From Candidatus Denitrolinea symbiosum (GTDB lineage Bacteria; Chloroflexota; Anaerolineae; Anaerolineales; Villigracilaceae), in the NCBI GenBank assembly GCA_017312345.1, contig BLAA01000001.1:2604001-2668000 (forward strand): 64,000 bases of DNA. The letters run 5' to 3'. The number at the start of each line of letters is the position of its first letter. The first letter of the stretch is position 1. A model generated the notes under the pieces. That model did not search any database. It was not told the DNA's origin and saw nothing but the letters and a program-made list of their open reading frames with translations. Below are positions 51,045-60,649 of this stretch, piece by piece. The position numbers and the translations under genes are program-made.

Positions 51045-52181
51045 ATGAATATCCCCTTCAATCGCGCCGTTATTGCTGGCAGGGAAATGGAATATATTGC
51101 CCAGGCGATTACCGCCGGGCATATCTCCGGCGATGGGACGTTTACCAAAAAGACGCATGCCCTGTTGGAGGGCGCGTTGGGCGTCCCGAAAGCGCTGCTT
51201 ACCACCAGTTGCACGCACGCGCTCGAGATGATGGCGATCCTGCTGGATATCCAACCCGGGGATGAAGTCATCATCCCAGACTTTACCTTCGTCTCGACCG
51301 TCAACGCGTTTGTCCTGCGCGGCGCCCGCCCGGTCTTTCTCGACGTTCGGCCGGATACGCTCAACCTGGACGAATCCCTGCTCGAGGCCGCCATCACGTC
51401 CCGCACCCGGGCTATTGTGGTCGTCCACTACGCGGGCGTGGGCTGCGAGATGGATTCCATCCTGAAGATCGCCAACCGTCATGGGATTCCGGTGGTTGAA
51501 GATAACGCCCACGGCTTGTTTGGGAAGTACAAAGGGAAATTCCTCGGGACCTTCGGGGCCATGGCCTCCCAAAGTTTCCATGAGACGAAGAACTTCACCT
51601 GCGGCGAGGGCGGCGCGCTTCTTATCAACGATCCACGCTTTATCGAGCGCGCGGAGATTATCCGAGAAAAAGGCACGAACCGTTCCCGCTTCTTCCGCGG
51701 CCAGGTGGACAAATATACCTGGGTGGACATCGGCTCCTCCTATCTCCCATCTGAGATCCTCGCGGCCTTTTTGTATGGGCAATTGGAACAGCGCGAAAAG
51801 ATCCAATCTCATCGCCGACGCGTATGGGAGACCTATCACTCCGGACTGGAGGGATGGGCTGCCAGCCATGACGTGCGTCTGCCGGTTATTCCCGAACATT
51901 GCGAACAAGCCTATCACATGTACTATATGCTTTTACCCAGCCTGGATGCGCGCCAAAAACTCATCCAACATTTAAAAGAGAATGGTATTTTAAGTGTATT
52001 CCACTATCTGCCGCTCCACCTTTCTGATATGGGACAAAAATTCGGGGGTAAGCCGGGAGATTGTCACGTCACCGAAGAGATCAGCGACCAGCTGGTGCGT
52101 TTGCCGTTTTACAATGACCTTACCCTGGAAGAACAACAAAAGGCAATTGACGCGATCCTGGGCTTTTCCTTTTCGAAATAA
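51045..52181 (+). CDS. wecE: dTDP-4-amino-4,6-dideoxygalactose transaminase (WecE/RffA-like)
   Basis: A PLP aminotransferase of the DegT/DnrJ/EryC1/StrS family, 378 residues. It matches E. coli WecE closely by memory: LLDIQPGDEVIIPDFTFVST, RPDTLNLDESLLEAAIT, VVHYAGVGCEMD and IIREKGTNRSRFFRGQVDKY. The PLP lysine is Lys182 in SFHETKNF. It converts dTDP-4-keto-6-deoxyglucose (the RmlB product, encoded at 58694) to dTDP-4-amino-4,6-dideoxygalactose using glutamate. GAGG lies 9 nt before the chosen ATG; an ATG at 51030 would add five residues. It lies just after the interrupted gene. Confidence 0.9.
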   Translation: MNIPFNRAVIAGREMEYIAQAITAGHISGDGTFTKKTHALLEGALGVPKALLTTSCTHALEMMAILLDIQPGDEVIIPDFTFVSTVNAFVLRGARPVFLDVRPDTLNLDESLLEAAITSRTRAIVVVHYAGVGCEMDSILKIANRHGIPVVEDNAHGLFGKYKGKFLGTFGAMASQSFHETKNFTCGEGGALLINDPRFIERAEIIREKGTNRSRFFRGQVDKYTWVDIGSSYLPSEILAAFLYGQLEQREKIQSHRRRVWETYHSGLEGWAASHDVRLPVIPEHCEQAYHMYYMLLPSLDARQKLIQHLKENGILSVFHYLPLHLSDMGQKFGGKPGDCHVTEEISDQLVRLPFYNDLTLEEQQKAIDAILGFSFSK

Positions 52182-52200
52182 CTCCATTCAAAAGAATCTT

Positions 52201-54219
52201 ATGCGACCTCTACAAAAATTTCATTCTCTTCCCTGGTCCCGCCTTCTTCCCCAGATCGGACTGGCGCTTTTGATATGCTCCGCGCTGGTTGTTAATTTCA
52301 TCTGGCTCCAACTTGACGAACGCCTTGGCGCCACCGCCGACCCAAAAGTTTACATTCTCAATACGTTTGCTTTTATGAGAAGGCTGAAGAATATCGGGCC
52401 GGACAATCTTGTCGGCAATCTTCAAGCCCTTAGCTTTGACGGCCGCCCTCCCCTGTATCAACTCCTGAGTATGCCTTTCATCATGTTGTTTGGCTATTCC
52501 ATGGACGCGGGCCTGATGATCAACATGGTTTTTCTGGTTTTGTTGTTGATTTCGGTTTTTAAGATCGGGCAGATCATTCGCGGCGCGCCAATGGGGCTGC
52601 TGGCGGCTTTTCTGGCGGCGGTTTATCCGCCGCTGGTTAGATTGTCTTGGGAATATCGCCCGCATTATGCCATCGCTGCCTGCGTCGCTTTCAGTCTATG
52701 GATGGCGCTTCTCCTGGTGCAAAAGCGCACAATCAAGGCTGTGTGGAGGTTTGTGCTTTCCCTGGGTTTCGGTATTTTGATTCACCCTTTGTTTGCCATG
52801 ATGTTCTTCATTCCCGCGGCTGTTTGTTCTCTCTACGTTATTTTCTTTCAGACCGGTCCAGGTAAACCCGCAAATTTCACGGATATTTTTCCGTGGCTCT
52901 GGAAAAAAATAAAAGACCCTTTGTTTCTATACGGGTATTTTCCAGCCGCCCTGCTGACGCTGGGTGTGATTGTTGGTTGGTATTCCTCTTTTGGCGCGTC
53001 TCTTCTAGACTCATTTCAGACGCTGAGCTCTGGTGAATTGGCGGATTATAGAGGGTACGATGTATTTACCTTTGGCTTCGCGAATGTTTCTACTGGCTTT
53101 TTTTGGCACTTGCAGACAATGCCGTATGCAATTTCAAATGTCTTTACTGCATTTTTTGGAATTGGCGTAATAATTCTCCTGGTCAAACACAGGCAGTCCG
53201 ACCTGCTTCTGTTGATTTCTTTCCTTGGCGCTTATATTTACTCCGCTACTTCAACGACAAAAACCTGGATGCACTTTGCAGGGATCTTGCCAATCATGGC
53301 GCTCATCTCTGTGATCTGGCTGAGTGAAATAAAAAACAAGATTCTGAATATCGTTCTTTTGAGCGTCCTGCTTTCCGCTGGCCTGTTCAGCTACTACTAT
53401 GTTAATTTCGGGGGAGGCATGAATAAAGTCGCCATCGCGCTCAGCGCGCCCGTGGCGCGGCGCGGGGATTGTCTTGCCGTTGATATGGTTTTTTGCCCGT
53501 CGCCACCCGATTCCTATGATTGGGAAAAATTGCATCTTCTTATACTCAAGAGAATAAAATCCGACCCTGATTGCCGAGTGAATGACTGCCGTGTTTTAGT
53601 TTCGATCGCCAATGCGCCGATTGTAAATAATACCCTTAATTATTATCAACAAACCAGGTTTGCGGGATCGCCGCTGGCGATTGCCGCAATGAGGGGGCCC
53701 GCTTTTAAAATAACCCCATTTGATTTCAGCGTATTTCTGAACAGTTCCTTCATTGTCGTTGCGGATAAGCATGGACGCGCGGGGATTTACGACGAAGCGA
53801 CGGGCAAATTGCTTGATAATCCCCCTGCGTCTTTTGCGCTTTCCCACCAGTTGGTCGAGACATTTAGGCTCCCCCATAATCGTAGGCTTTATTTGCTTAA
53901 GCGCACCGCTCCCTTGACGTTGTCCGAGGCGCAGGATGTGATCCGTTCGCTGGATCTGGATGATAAATATAAATATGGGCAATACCGGGTTCTGGCTCCG
54001 CTTTATGCGCAGGCGGGTCAATTTGAGAACGCGCTTGAAGCCTACCAGCGGGCGCTTGAATACGAGCCGAAAAGCGCGGAATTGTATTTTGGGCTGGCGG
54101 GCGTTTACGAATCCCTTGGGCGGCTGGAGGATGCCGCCGGCGCCTATCAAAAGACAATCGAACTTGCGCCGGAGTCGGATCTGGCTCGTCAGGCCCAGGC
54201 CTGGTTGGGCGCGCATTGA
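52201..54219 (+). CDS. GT39-like membrane protein with C-terminal TPR repeats
   Basis: A 672-residue protein. The first half has about ten membrane helices. An acidic residue in the first loop (LDERLGATADPKVY) and the SFDGRPPLYQLLSMPF block are features of dolichyl-phosphate-mannose-type GT-C transferases. The second half is extracytoplasmic and ends in TPR units (KYGQYRVLAPLYAQAGQFEN, then ALEAYQRALEYEPKSAELYF and DAAGAYQKTIELAPESD). It may use a polyprenyl-phosphate sugar such as that made by the GT2 enzyme. It starts 19 nt after wecE. The 237-bp gap after it shows no gene. Confidence 0.75.
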   Translation: MRPLQKFHSLPWSRLLPQIGLALLICSALVVNFIWLQLDERLGATADPKVYILNTFAFMRRLKNIGPDNLVGNLQALSFDGRPPLYQLLSMPFIMLFGYSMDAGLMINMVFLVLLLISVFKIGQIIRGAPMGLLAAFLAAVYPPLVRLSWEYRPHYAIAACVAFSLWMALLLVQKRTIKAVWRFVLSLGFGILIHPLFAMMFFIPAAVCSLYVIFFQTGPGKPANFTDIFPWLWKKIKDPLFLYGYFPAALLTLGVIVGWYSSFGASLLDSFQTLSSGELADYRGYDVFTFGFANVSTGFFWHLQTMPYAISNVFTAFFGIGVIILLVKHRQSDLLLLISFLGAYIYSATSTTKTWMHFAGILPIMALISVIWLSEIKNKILNIVLLSVLLSAGLFSYYYVNFGGGMNKVAIALSAPVARRGDCLAVDMVFCPSPPDSYDWEKLHLLILKRIKSDPDCRVNDCRVLVSIANAPIVNNTLNYYQQTRFAGSPLAIAAMRGPAFKITPFDFSVFLNSSFIVVADKHGRAGIYDEATGKLLDNPPASFALSHQLVETFRLPHNRRLYLLKRTAPLTLSEAQDVIRSLDLDDKYKYGQYRVLAPLYAQAGQFENALEAYQRALEYEPKSAELYFGLAGVYESLGRLEDAAGAYQKTIELAPESDLARQAQAWLGAH

Positions 54220-54456
54220 AGCGACCGATCGGGGCGCGAGTCCCGGTTTCGCTGCCCGGAATGTGAAGTTTAATTGGGTTTGCTTGCGGTCTTCGCGGGC
54301 TTTGCAGTTCAATTGGTTTGCCTGGCGTTAATTTGAGGAGGCCATGTCGAAGAGCCCCGGCCTTCTCAGTCTTTGCCCCCACATATAGTAGAATTGCCCT
54401 CTATGTGTCCCTTCGCGGAAAGCGTTTCGCGATATTTTTACGCGCGGAGTTCCTAA

Positions 54457-55851
54457 ATGAATTTTGTGTCCATCGAATTTGCCTATCTGTTCGCGGTGAT
54501 CTTTTTCCTGTTGTGGGCGATCCCCTCGCCGCTGGTCCGAAAGATCATTATTTTATCGGCCAGTTGTTATTTTTACGCTTATTGGGACTGGCGGTTCCTC
54601 GGCCTGCTCATCTTGATCACGGTGGTGGACTATGAAATTTCCCGGCTGCTGCTTCGCGCGAAAACAAGCAAAGGTAAAAATTACTTGCTGTTTGCCAGCG
54701 TCATTCTCAACCTGACGGTTTTGGGGATTTTTAAATACCTGAACTTCTTTATTGATAATCTTAATATCGTCTTTTCCCGTTTTGGATGGGAAATGGGCGC
54801 GGTAAGTATTATCTTGCCCATTGGTATTTCCTTTTATACCTTTGAAACGCTGAGTTATGTGATTGACGTTTATCGCGGCAACACGGAGCCGGCCGATTCG
54901 CTGCTGGATTATGCGGTTTTTCTGACGTTCTTTCCGCGTCTCGTGGCGGGTCCGATCATGCGGGCCAGCCAATTCCTGCCCCAACTGAAGCGCGGCGTTG
55001 TCATTAATCCGTCCAACTTTATAACGGGCGCTCAATTGTTTGCCCAGGGACTCGTCAAGAAAGTCCTGGTTGCAGACCGGTTATCCGTCGGGATTGACCT
55101 GGTCTATTCCAATCCGGCGCGCTTTTCTCCCGCGTCGGTTTGGCTGGCGGTTTTTGCCTACTCGATACAGATCTACTTCGACTTTTCGGGCTACAGCGAC
55201 ATGGCCATGGGGGTGGCGAAAACCTTCGGATTCGACCTCGCCCAGAACTTTCACCTTCCCTACGTCAGCCAATCAATCACCGAATTCTGGAGACGGTGGC
55301 ATATTTCCCTGTCCACCTGGCTGCGGGACTATCTCTACATTCCCCTGGGGGGTAACCGGAAGGGGAAGGTCCGCACCTATCTCAACTTGATGGTCACCAT
55401 GCTTTTGGGCGGACTGTGGCACGGCGCCAGTTGGAATTTTGTCGTCTGGGGCGGCTTGCATGGGATCTATCTCGCGACCGAACGCCTGCTTGGATGGTCT
55501 CACGCTAAAAGCGAAGCGCGTCCGTTTAATTGGATCAAGGCGCTGTTTATCTTTGTCCTCGTTAGCGTGACCTGGGTGTTTTTCCGGTCTTCCTCGTGGC
55601 AGACCACGGAGATAGTCCTGTCGAAGTTGTTCTTTATTTCAACCAGCGGGGTGCATTGGCAGCACGCTCCCGCTCTTGCGTTTGTTCCGATCATCATCAT
55701 TGGCGGATGGATCATGCGCGCCAGGAATTTCGAGATTCCAAAGTTGACTCTCGAACAGCCCTACGCGATCCCTTTGCTGATGGCGGAATATTTTTGGGTC
55801 TATCTTTTCTTCCCCGCCAATATCAACCCCTTCATTTATTTCCAGTTTTAG
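54457..55851 (+). CDS. MBOAT-family O-acyltransferase (AlgI-like)
   Basis: A 464-residue polytopic membrane acyltransferase. The conserved region reads FDFSGYSDMAMGVAKTFGF, then QSITEFWRRWHISLSTWLRD. The catalytic histidine lies in LLGGLWHGASWNFVVWGGLHG's first HGASW unit. AlgI and DltB-like proteins move acyl groups across the membrane for O-acetylation of surface polymers. The adjacent SGNH-domain gene is the usual partner. A weak promoter-like TATAGTAGAAT lies around 54382-54394. Confidence 0.9.
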   Translation: MNFVSIEFAYLFAVIFFLLWAIPSPLVRKIIILSASCYFYAYWDWRFLGLLILITVVDYEISRLLLRAKTSKGKNYLLFASVILNLTVLGIFKYLNFFIDNLNIVFSRFGWEMGAVSIILPIGISFYTFETLSYVIDVYRGNTEPADSLLDYAVFLTFFPRLVAGPIMRASQFLPQLKRGVVINPSNFITGAQLFAQGLVKKVLVADRLSVGIDLVYSNPARFSPASVWLAVFAYSIQIYFDFSGYSDMAMGVAKTFGFDLAQNFHLPYVSQSITEFWRRWHISLSTWLRDYLYIPLGGNRKGKVRTYLNLMVTMLLGGLWHGASWNFVVWGGLHGIYLATERLLGWSHAKSEARPFNWIKALFIFVLVSVTWVFFRSSSWQTTEIVLSKLFFISTSGVHWQHAPALAFVPIIIIGGWIMRARNFEIPKLTLEQPYAIPLLMAEYFWVYLFFPANINPFIYFQF

Positions 55852-55863
55852 GAGAATGGTCCT

Positions 55864-56946
55864 GTGAATAATAAATTTCGCGCTGGCGTTAAATATGCCG
55901 CTCAATTTTTGGGATGGTTGTTCTTGTTATTTCTGGCGACTGAAATTTTCACACGCCTTGTCATGGTTTCGGCGCCTACATTTGAATCAAAGATCAATGG
56001 CGGCGGCGTTGAAATTTACGGCATCGAAGGCTATGGGGTTATTTATTACCTGCCGAATATGGAAATCGCCACCCCTTACTCAGGCGGGGAGAATATTGTA
56101 ACCCTGGGCGATTCTTACACCCAGGCGCGTCAATTATTTTTCTGGAATAACTATTCGTCTGTCGCGGAGAAGGAATTGCGCTCTGAAGGTTACGCAATGG
56201 ACGTGAGAAATTTCGGCTATATGGCAAGCGCGTTTCCTTATTACCTTGGTATCGGAAAAAGTTTAATCAAGACCTATCATCCCAGCCTGGTGGTAATTCA
56301 GCTTTCCCCGAAAGATTTCACGGGTTCACGAGCCTTTGACAAGACTGTTTCGTTTTACTTTGCCGTGAAGTCAGGCGACCTTGTTCTCAAGAATAGGTTG
56401 GCAAAAGATAATCGCTGGATCAAATCCCCATCGAAAATCAGAGACGACATTGGTTTTTCTTTCTACTCGCGTTTATCCATCGAGACGCTTCTTTATATCC
56501 GCAATGGACAGGACGTTGTTGCCCCGGATGAAGGCGCGCCCCTTCCCTCCGGCACAAAAGGCAACAAGGGCGAATCTGCCGTTAGCAATAAACCGGGCGA
56601 CAAAGTCAAAATGAGCAGCGAAGATATCTATGCCCAGAGCCTCTCCCTGCTCGAATCTATTTATGGAGATATCCCGATTGTCTTTATTCTCAAGCCTGAT
56701 TTTGCCAAAAAGGATTTATTGTTTTCTTATAAACAGGATACCCAAACGCTAGTTTCCCTGATCGAGCGGCGTCCCTTCTGGTCGGTAATTTACCTGGACG
56801 AGGCGTTTAATCGTTCTTTCAACAGCGGCATCTCTCCCATCGGCTTTGGCAACACCGATCCGTTTTCGGGACATTGGAACAATCGCGGGCATGAAATTGT
56901 CGGGAAATTATTGGCCGAGAGAATCGCGGAAATTCTTGGGAAATAA
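55864..56946 (+). CDS. SGNH-hydrolase-like protein, partner of the MBOAT acyltransferase
   Basis: A 360-residue membrane-anchored protein (helix FLGWLFLLFLATEIFTRLV) with a periplasmic SGNH/GDSL domain. The nucleophile loop is TLGDSYTQARQ (Ser around residue 83), and the C-terminal block GHWNNRGHE supplies the His. It resembles AlgX/AlgJ-type proteins that accept acetyl groups from MBOAT proteins and transfer them to sugars. The start is GTG at 55864 with AGGAGA upstream, 12 nt after the MBOAT stop. Confidence 0.8.
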   Translation: MNNKFRAGVKYAAQFLGWLFLLFLATEIFTRLVMVSAPTFESKINGGGVEIYGIEGYGVIYYLPNMEIATPYSGGENIVTLGDSYTQARQLFFWNNYSSVAEKELRSEGYAMDVRNFGYMASAFPYYLGIGKSLIKTYHPSLVVIQLSPKDFTGSRAFDKTVSFYFAVKSGDLVLKNRLAKDNRWIKSPSKIRDDIGFSFYSRLSIETLLYIRNGQDVVAPDEGAPLPSGTKGNKGESAVSNKPGDKVKMSSEDIYAQSLSLLESIYGDIPIVFILKPDFAKKDLLFSYKQDTQTLVSLIERRPFWSVIYLDEAFNRSFNSGISPIGFGNTDPFSGHWNNRGHEIVGKLLAERIAEILGK

Positions 56947-56987
56947 TGGGTGAAAAAACTGATGAGCGAAAAGGAAAATATCCCGCA

Positions 56988-58133
56988 ATGAAAATCGCCC
57001 TTCTCGGCACGCGCGGCATCCCCGCCAGTTACAGCGGATTTGAAACCTGCGTGGAACAACTGGGACAGCGTCTGGCGGCGCGCGGCCACCAGGTGGCTGT
57101 CTATTGCCGCAGTCATCACATCGCCTACGCCGAACCCGAATACAAGGGGATGCGGCTGGTGAAACTGCCCACCATCGCCAACAAATACCTGGATACCATT
57201 GTCCACTCGTTCCTGTCGTCCCTCCACAGCCTCTTTCAGGGCTTCGATATTGGACTTTACTTCATCGCGGGGAACAGTCCCGTGACCTGGATTCCGCGCC
57301 TGGTGGGTACGCGTACCCTCCTGAACGTGGACGGGCTGGACTGGCGCCGCGAGAAATGGCCTACGCTGGCGAAGAAATATATCCAGTTTGCGGAATATCT
57401 CGCCACTATCCTCCCAACCGGCTACCTGACCGATTCGAGACACGTACAGCAATATTACAAAGAACAATATCGCAGCGAACCCGACTACATCCCCTACGGC
57501 TCGGACGTGGAAATCCTTCCGCCGGGCGAGACCCTCGCAAAGTTCGGATTGGAGGCGGGGAAATACATTTTGTTCGTCGGGCGGCTGGTCCCCGAAAATT
57601 GCGCCCATCACATTGTCGAAGCGTTTCACGGCATCCAAACGGACCTGAAGTGCGTGATCGTGGGCGACGCTCCCTACGCGGAGGAGTACAAAGCCAGCCT
57701 TAAGAAATTGGCTGGCGATGACCCGCGCATAATCTTCACCGGTTACGTCTTCGGCGAGGGATATCAGGAGCTTGGCTCGAACGCCTACCTGTTCGTCGAA
57801 AGTTCCGGCGTTGGCGGCACTCATCCCGCGTTGGTCGAAGCCATGGCCTTCGGCAACTGCGTGATCGTGCATGACACGCCTGAGAATCTCGAAACCATCG
57901 GCAAAGGGGAGGCGGGCCTCTTTTACGATGGCCGCGTGGGGGCCGAAAGCCTGCGGGAAGTCTTGGTAAAATTGATTGACGATCCGCGGCAGGTTGACGA
58001 ATTTCGCCGCAAAGGACAGGACTATGCCCGATCGCGCTACTCCTGGGACGCCGTCACCGACGACTACGAACGCCTCTTTTTTCGGACCCTGCGGCGGCCC
58101 CTGCCCGACCGTCTGTCTCCGCCTGCGAAGTGA
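56988..58133 (+). CDS. GT4 glycosyltransferase, DUF1972/rhamnosyltransferase type
   Basis: A 381-residue GT-B enzyme. The N-terminus MKIALLGTRGIPASYSGFET is the hallmark of the DUF1972 rhamnosyltransferase-like group. The C-terminal half has FVGRLVPENCAHHIVEAF and SGVGGTHPALVEAMAFGNCV. I chose the ATG at 56988 because the family starts there. An ATG at 56946 overlapping the previous stop would add 14 charged residues. Location just before the rmlCBAD genes fits use of dTDP-rhamnose, an inference. Confidence 0.84.
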   Translation: MKIALLGTRGIPASYSGFETCVEQLGQRLAARGHQVAVYCRSHHIAYAEPEYKGMRLVKLPTIANKYLDTIVHSFLSSLHSLFQGFDIGLYFIAGNSPVTWIPRLVGTRTLLNVDGLDWRREKWPTLAKKYIQFAEYLATILPTGYLTDSRHVQQYYKEQYRSEPDYIPYGSDVEILPPGETLAKFGLEAGKYILFVGRLVPENCAHHIVEAFHGIQTDLKCVIVGDAPYAEEYKASLKKLAGDDPRIIFTGYVFGEGYQELGSNAYLFVESSGVGGTHPALVEAMAFGNCVIVHDTPENLETIGKGEAGLFYDGRVGAESLREVLVKLIDDPRQVDEFRRKGQDYARSRYSWDAVTDDYERLFFRTLRRPLPDRLSPPAK

Positions 58134-58139
58134 CCCGGC

Positions 58140-58697
58140 ATGAACGTAGAACCGACCGCCATTCCCGATGTGCTGCTCCTGACCCCGCGCGTCTTTGAAG
58201 ACGAGCGCGGATTTTTCATGGAGACCTACCAGGCCGAAAAATTCGCCGCGCTGGGAGTTCGGGCGTCTTTCGTGCAGGACAACCACTCCCGCTCGAAGCA
58301 GGGCGTTTTGCGCGGGCTGCACTATCAGATCCGCCAGCCGCAGGGCAAGTTGATCCGGGCGGTTTTGGGCGAGATCTTTGACGTTGCGGTTGATATTCGC
58401 CGGGCTTCTCCCACTTTTGGGAAATGGGTGGGGGCCCGCCTTTCGGCTGAGAATAAACAGCAATTATGGATTCCCGCCGGTTTCGCCCACGGTTATTATG
58501 TGATGAGCGAATGGGCGGAAATCGTCTATAAGGCAACTGACTACTACGCGCCGCAGTGGGAGCGCGCCATCCTTTGGAACGATCCGCAGATCGCGGTCGA
58601 GTGGCCTGTGTGGCCCGATGTTCCCCTGCTCCTTTCGTCGAAAGACCGGGACGGCGTTTTATTGTCTCAGGCCGAAGTCTATCAGGAGAATAAATGA
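58140..58697 (+). CDS. rmlC: dTDP-4-dehydrorhamnose 3,5-epimerase
   Basis: A 185-residue cupin epimerase for dTDP-rhamnose. Diagnostic stretches are DERGFFMETYQAEKF, NHSRSKQGVLRGLHYQ with catalytic His61, VAVDIRRASPTFGKW and PAGFAHGYYVMSE. Full length. Its stop overlaps the rmlB start by 4 nt. The order rmlC-B-A-D covers the complete pathway from glucose-1-phosphate to dTDP-L-rhamnose. Confidence 0.95.
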   Translation: MNVEPTAIPDVLLLTPRVFEDERGFFMETYQAEKFAALGVRASFVQDNHSRSKQGVLRGLHYQIRQPQGKLIRAVLGEIFDVAVDIRRASPTFGKWVGARLSAENKQQLWIPAGFAHGYYVMSEWAEIVYKATDYYAPQWERAILWNDPQIAVEWPVWPDVPLLLSSKDRDGVLLSQAEVYQENK

Positions 58698-59770
58698 AAA
58701 ATATCCTTGTGACAGGCGGCGCCGGGTTTATCGGCGCAAACTTTGTCCGCTATATTTTGCAGGCCGAGCCGGGGGCGCATGTGATCAACCTGGACTTGCT
58801 CACCTACGCGGGCAGCCTGGAAAATCTACGAGACCTGCCGGACGAGTCCCGCCATACCTTCGTGCGCGGCGACATTTGCGACCGTCCGCTGGTCGAACGC
58901 CTGATGAGGGATTACGCGGTGGATACGATCGTCCATTTCGCCGCCGAAACGCACGTAGACCGTTCAATTGTCGGCCCGTCCGCCTTTATTCAGACCAACG
59001 TCGTCGGCGCGTTTACGCTGTTGGATGTCGCCAAAAAGGTCTGGCTGGAGGACAAAGTCGTGCTGTCCGAACAGGCGCGCTTTCACCATATTTCCACCGA
59101 CGAGGTTTTCGGGTCGCTGGAGCCGGACGATCCTCCCTTTTCGGAGACGACCGCCTACGCGCCTCGCTCGCCGTATGCCTCCTCGAAGGCCTCGTCGGAC
59201 CACCTGGCGCGCGCCTACCATCACACCTACGGGTTGCCGGTGACGATCACCAATTGCTCGAACAACTACGGCCCGTATCAATTTCCCGAAAAGTTGATCC
59301 CGCTCATGATCGCCAATGCCATCGAAGGCAAACCCCTTCCCGTCTACGGAGATGGACAGCAGATCCGCGACTGGCTGCACGTCGAGGATCACTGTTCCGC
59401 CGTTTACCGGGTCTTGCAGAGCGGCAGGGACGGCGAGACCTATATGGTGGGCGGCGACAACCAGACCCATAATCTCGATCTGGTGCATACCTTGTGCGAC
59501 ATCATGGACGAACTGCGTCCCGCCGCCGCGCCGCACGCGGACCTGATCCGCTTCGTCCCCGACCGCCCCGGGCACGACCGACGCTACGCCATTGACACGA
59601 CCAGGATCCGCTCCGAACTGGGCTGGTCGCCGCGTTATGATTTGCAGAAAGGGTTGTCCGAGACAGTCCTTTGGTATCTCGACCACCCGCAATGGATCGA
59701 GGCTATTCGGAAGGGCGGCGATTATCAGGCCTGGATCGAGAAGAATTACGTCCAGCGTTCGAGGAGTTGA
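58694..59770 (+). CDS. rmlB: dTDP-glucose 4,6-dehydratase
   Basis: A 358-residue extended SDR using tightly bound [11 protein letters not shown] is at 7-14. The catalytic residues appear in [10 protein letters not shown] (Thr, Asp, Glu) and in the YxxxK of [12 protein letters not shown]. Conserved [17 protein letters not shown] and the C-terminal [16 protein letters not shown] support the call. The product dTDP-4-keto-6-deoxyglucose also feeds the WecE-like enzyme encoded at 51045. Confidence 0.96.
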   Translation: MKNILVTGGAGFIGANFVRYILQAEPGAHVINLDLLTYAGSLENLRDLPDESRHTFVRGDICDRPLVERLMRDYAVDTIVHFAAETHVDRSIVGPSAFIQTNVVGAFTLLDVAKKVWLEDKVVLSEQARFHHISTDEVFGSLEPDDPPFSETTAYAPRSPYASSKASSDHLARAYHHTYGLPVTITNCSNNYGPYQFPEKLIPLMIANAIEGKPLPVYGDGQQIRDWLHVEDHCSAVYRVLQSGRDGETYMVGGDNQTHNLDLVHTLCDIMDELRPAAAPHADLIRFVPDRPGHDRRYAIDTTRIRSELGWSPRYDLQKGLSETVLWYLDHPQWIEAIRKGGDYQAWIEKNYVQRSRS

Positions 59771-59772
59771 CC

Positions 59773-60645
59773 ATGAAAGGCATCATTTTAGCGGGAGGGC
59801 GCGGCACACGCTTGTCCCCGCTCACGAATGTGATCAGCAAACAACTGCTGCCGGTCTACAATAAACCGATGGTGTACTACCCGCTTAGTCTGCTCATCCT
59901 TGCGGGGATTCGCGAGATATTGGTCATCAGCACGCCGGAGGACCTGCCGAATTTCAAGCGCTTGCTTGGAAACGGCGCTCAATGGGGAATTCGTTTTGAA
60001 TATGCCGAGCAGGATCAACCGCGCGGCCTGGCGGACGCGTTCATCCTGGGCCGTGATTTCGCGGCGGGACAACCCGTCTGTCTCATTCTGGGCGACAACA
60101 TTTTCTTCGGTCACGGCCTCGCCGAAAAACTGCGGATCGGATCCGGCCTCCGCGAAGGCGCGCTGGTGTTCGCCTACCCGGTCCACGATCCCGAGCGATA
60201 CGGCGTCGTCGAATTTGGCGCGGACGGCCGCGCGATCAGCATCGAGGAAAAGCCGAAAACGCCGCGCTCCAATTACGCGGTTCCCGGCCTGTATTTTTAC
60301 GACGGCAAGGTCTGCGACTACGCCGCCGCTCTGCGTCCTTCGGCGCGCGGCGAATTGGAGATCACCGACCTGAACCGCGTCTACCTGGCGCAGGGCAACT
60401 TAAAAGTCGAGACGCTGGGACGCGGCCTAGCCTGGTTGGATGCCGGCACGCACGACGCGCTCCTTCAAGCCTCCAATTTTGTGCAGACCATCGAACAACG
60501 ACAGGGACTGTTGGTGGGGTCGCCCGAGGAAGCCGCGTATCGAAATAATTTCATCACCGCCGATCAGTTGAAAGGCCTCATCGAACAAGTCAAAGTCAGC
60601 GAATATGCCGGCTATCTTTTGCGTATCTTGAGCGAAGGCGTGTAA
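59773..60645 (+). CDS. rmlA: Glucose-1-phosphate thymidylyltransferase
   Basis: A 290-residue nucleotidyltransferase that makes dTDP-glucose. The N-terminal [37 protein letters not shown] and LGDNIFFG segments are conserved. [20 protein letters not shown] and [12 protein letters not shown] follow. Full length. The ATG at 59773 is 2 nt after the rmlB stop with GAGGAG before it. Confidence 0.96.
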   Translation: MKGIILAGGRGTRLSPLTNVISKQLLPVYNKPMVYYPLSLLILAGIREILVISTPEDLPNFKRLLGNGAQWGIRFEYAEQDQPRGLADAFILGRDFAAGQPVCLILGDNIFFGHGLAEKLRIGSGLREGALVFAYPVHDPERYGVVEFGADGRAISIEEKPKTPRSNYAVPGLYFYDGKVCDYAAALRPSARGELEITDLNRVYLAQGNLKVETLGRGLAWLDAGTHDALLQASNFVQTIEQRQGLLVGSPEEAAYRNNFITADQLKGLIEQVKVSEYAGYLLRILSEGV

Positions 60646-60649
60646 CTGT

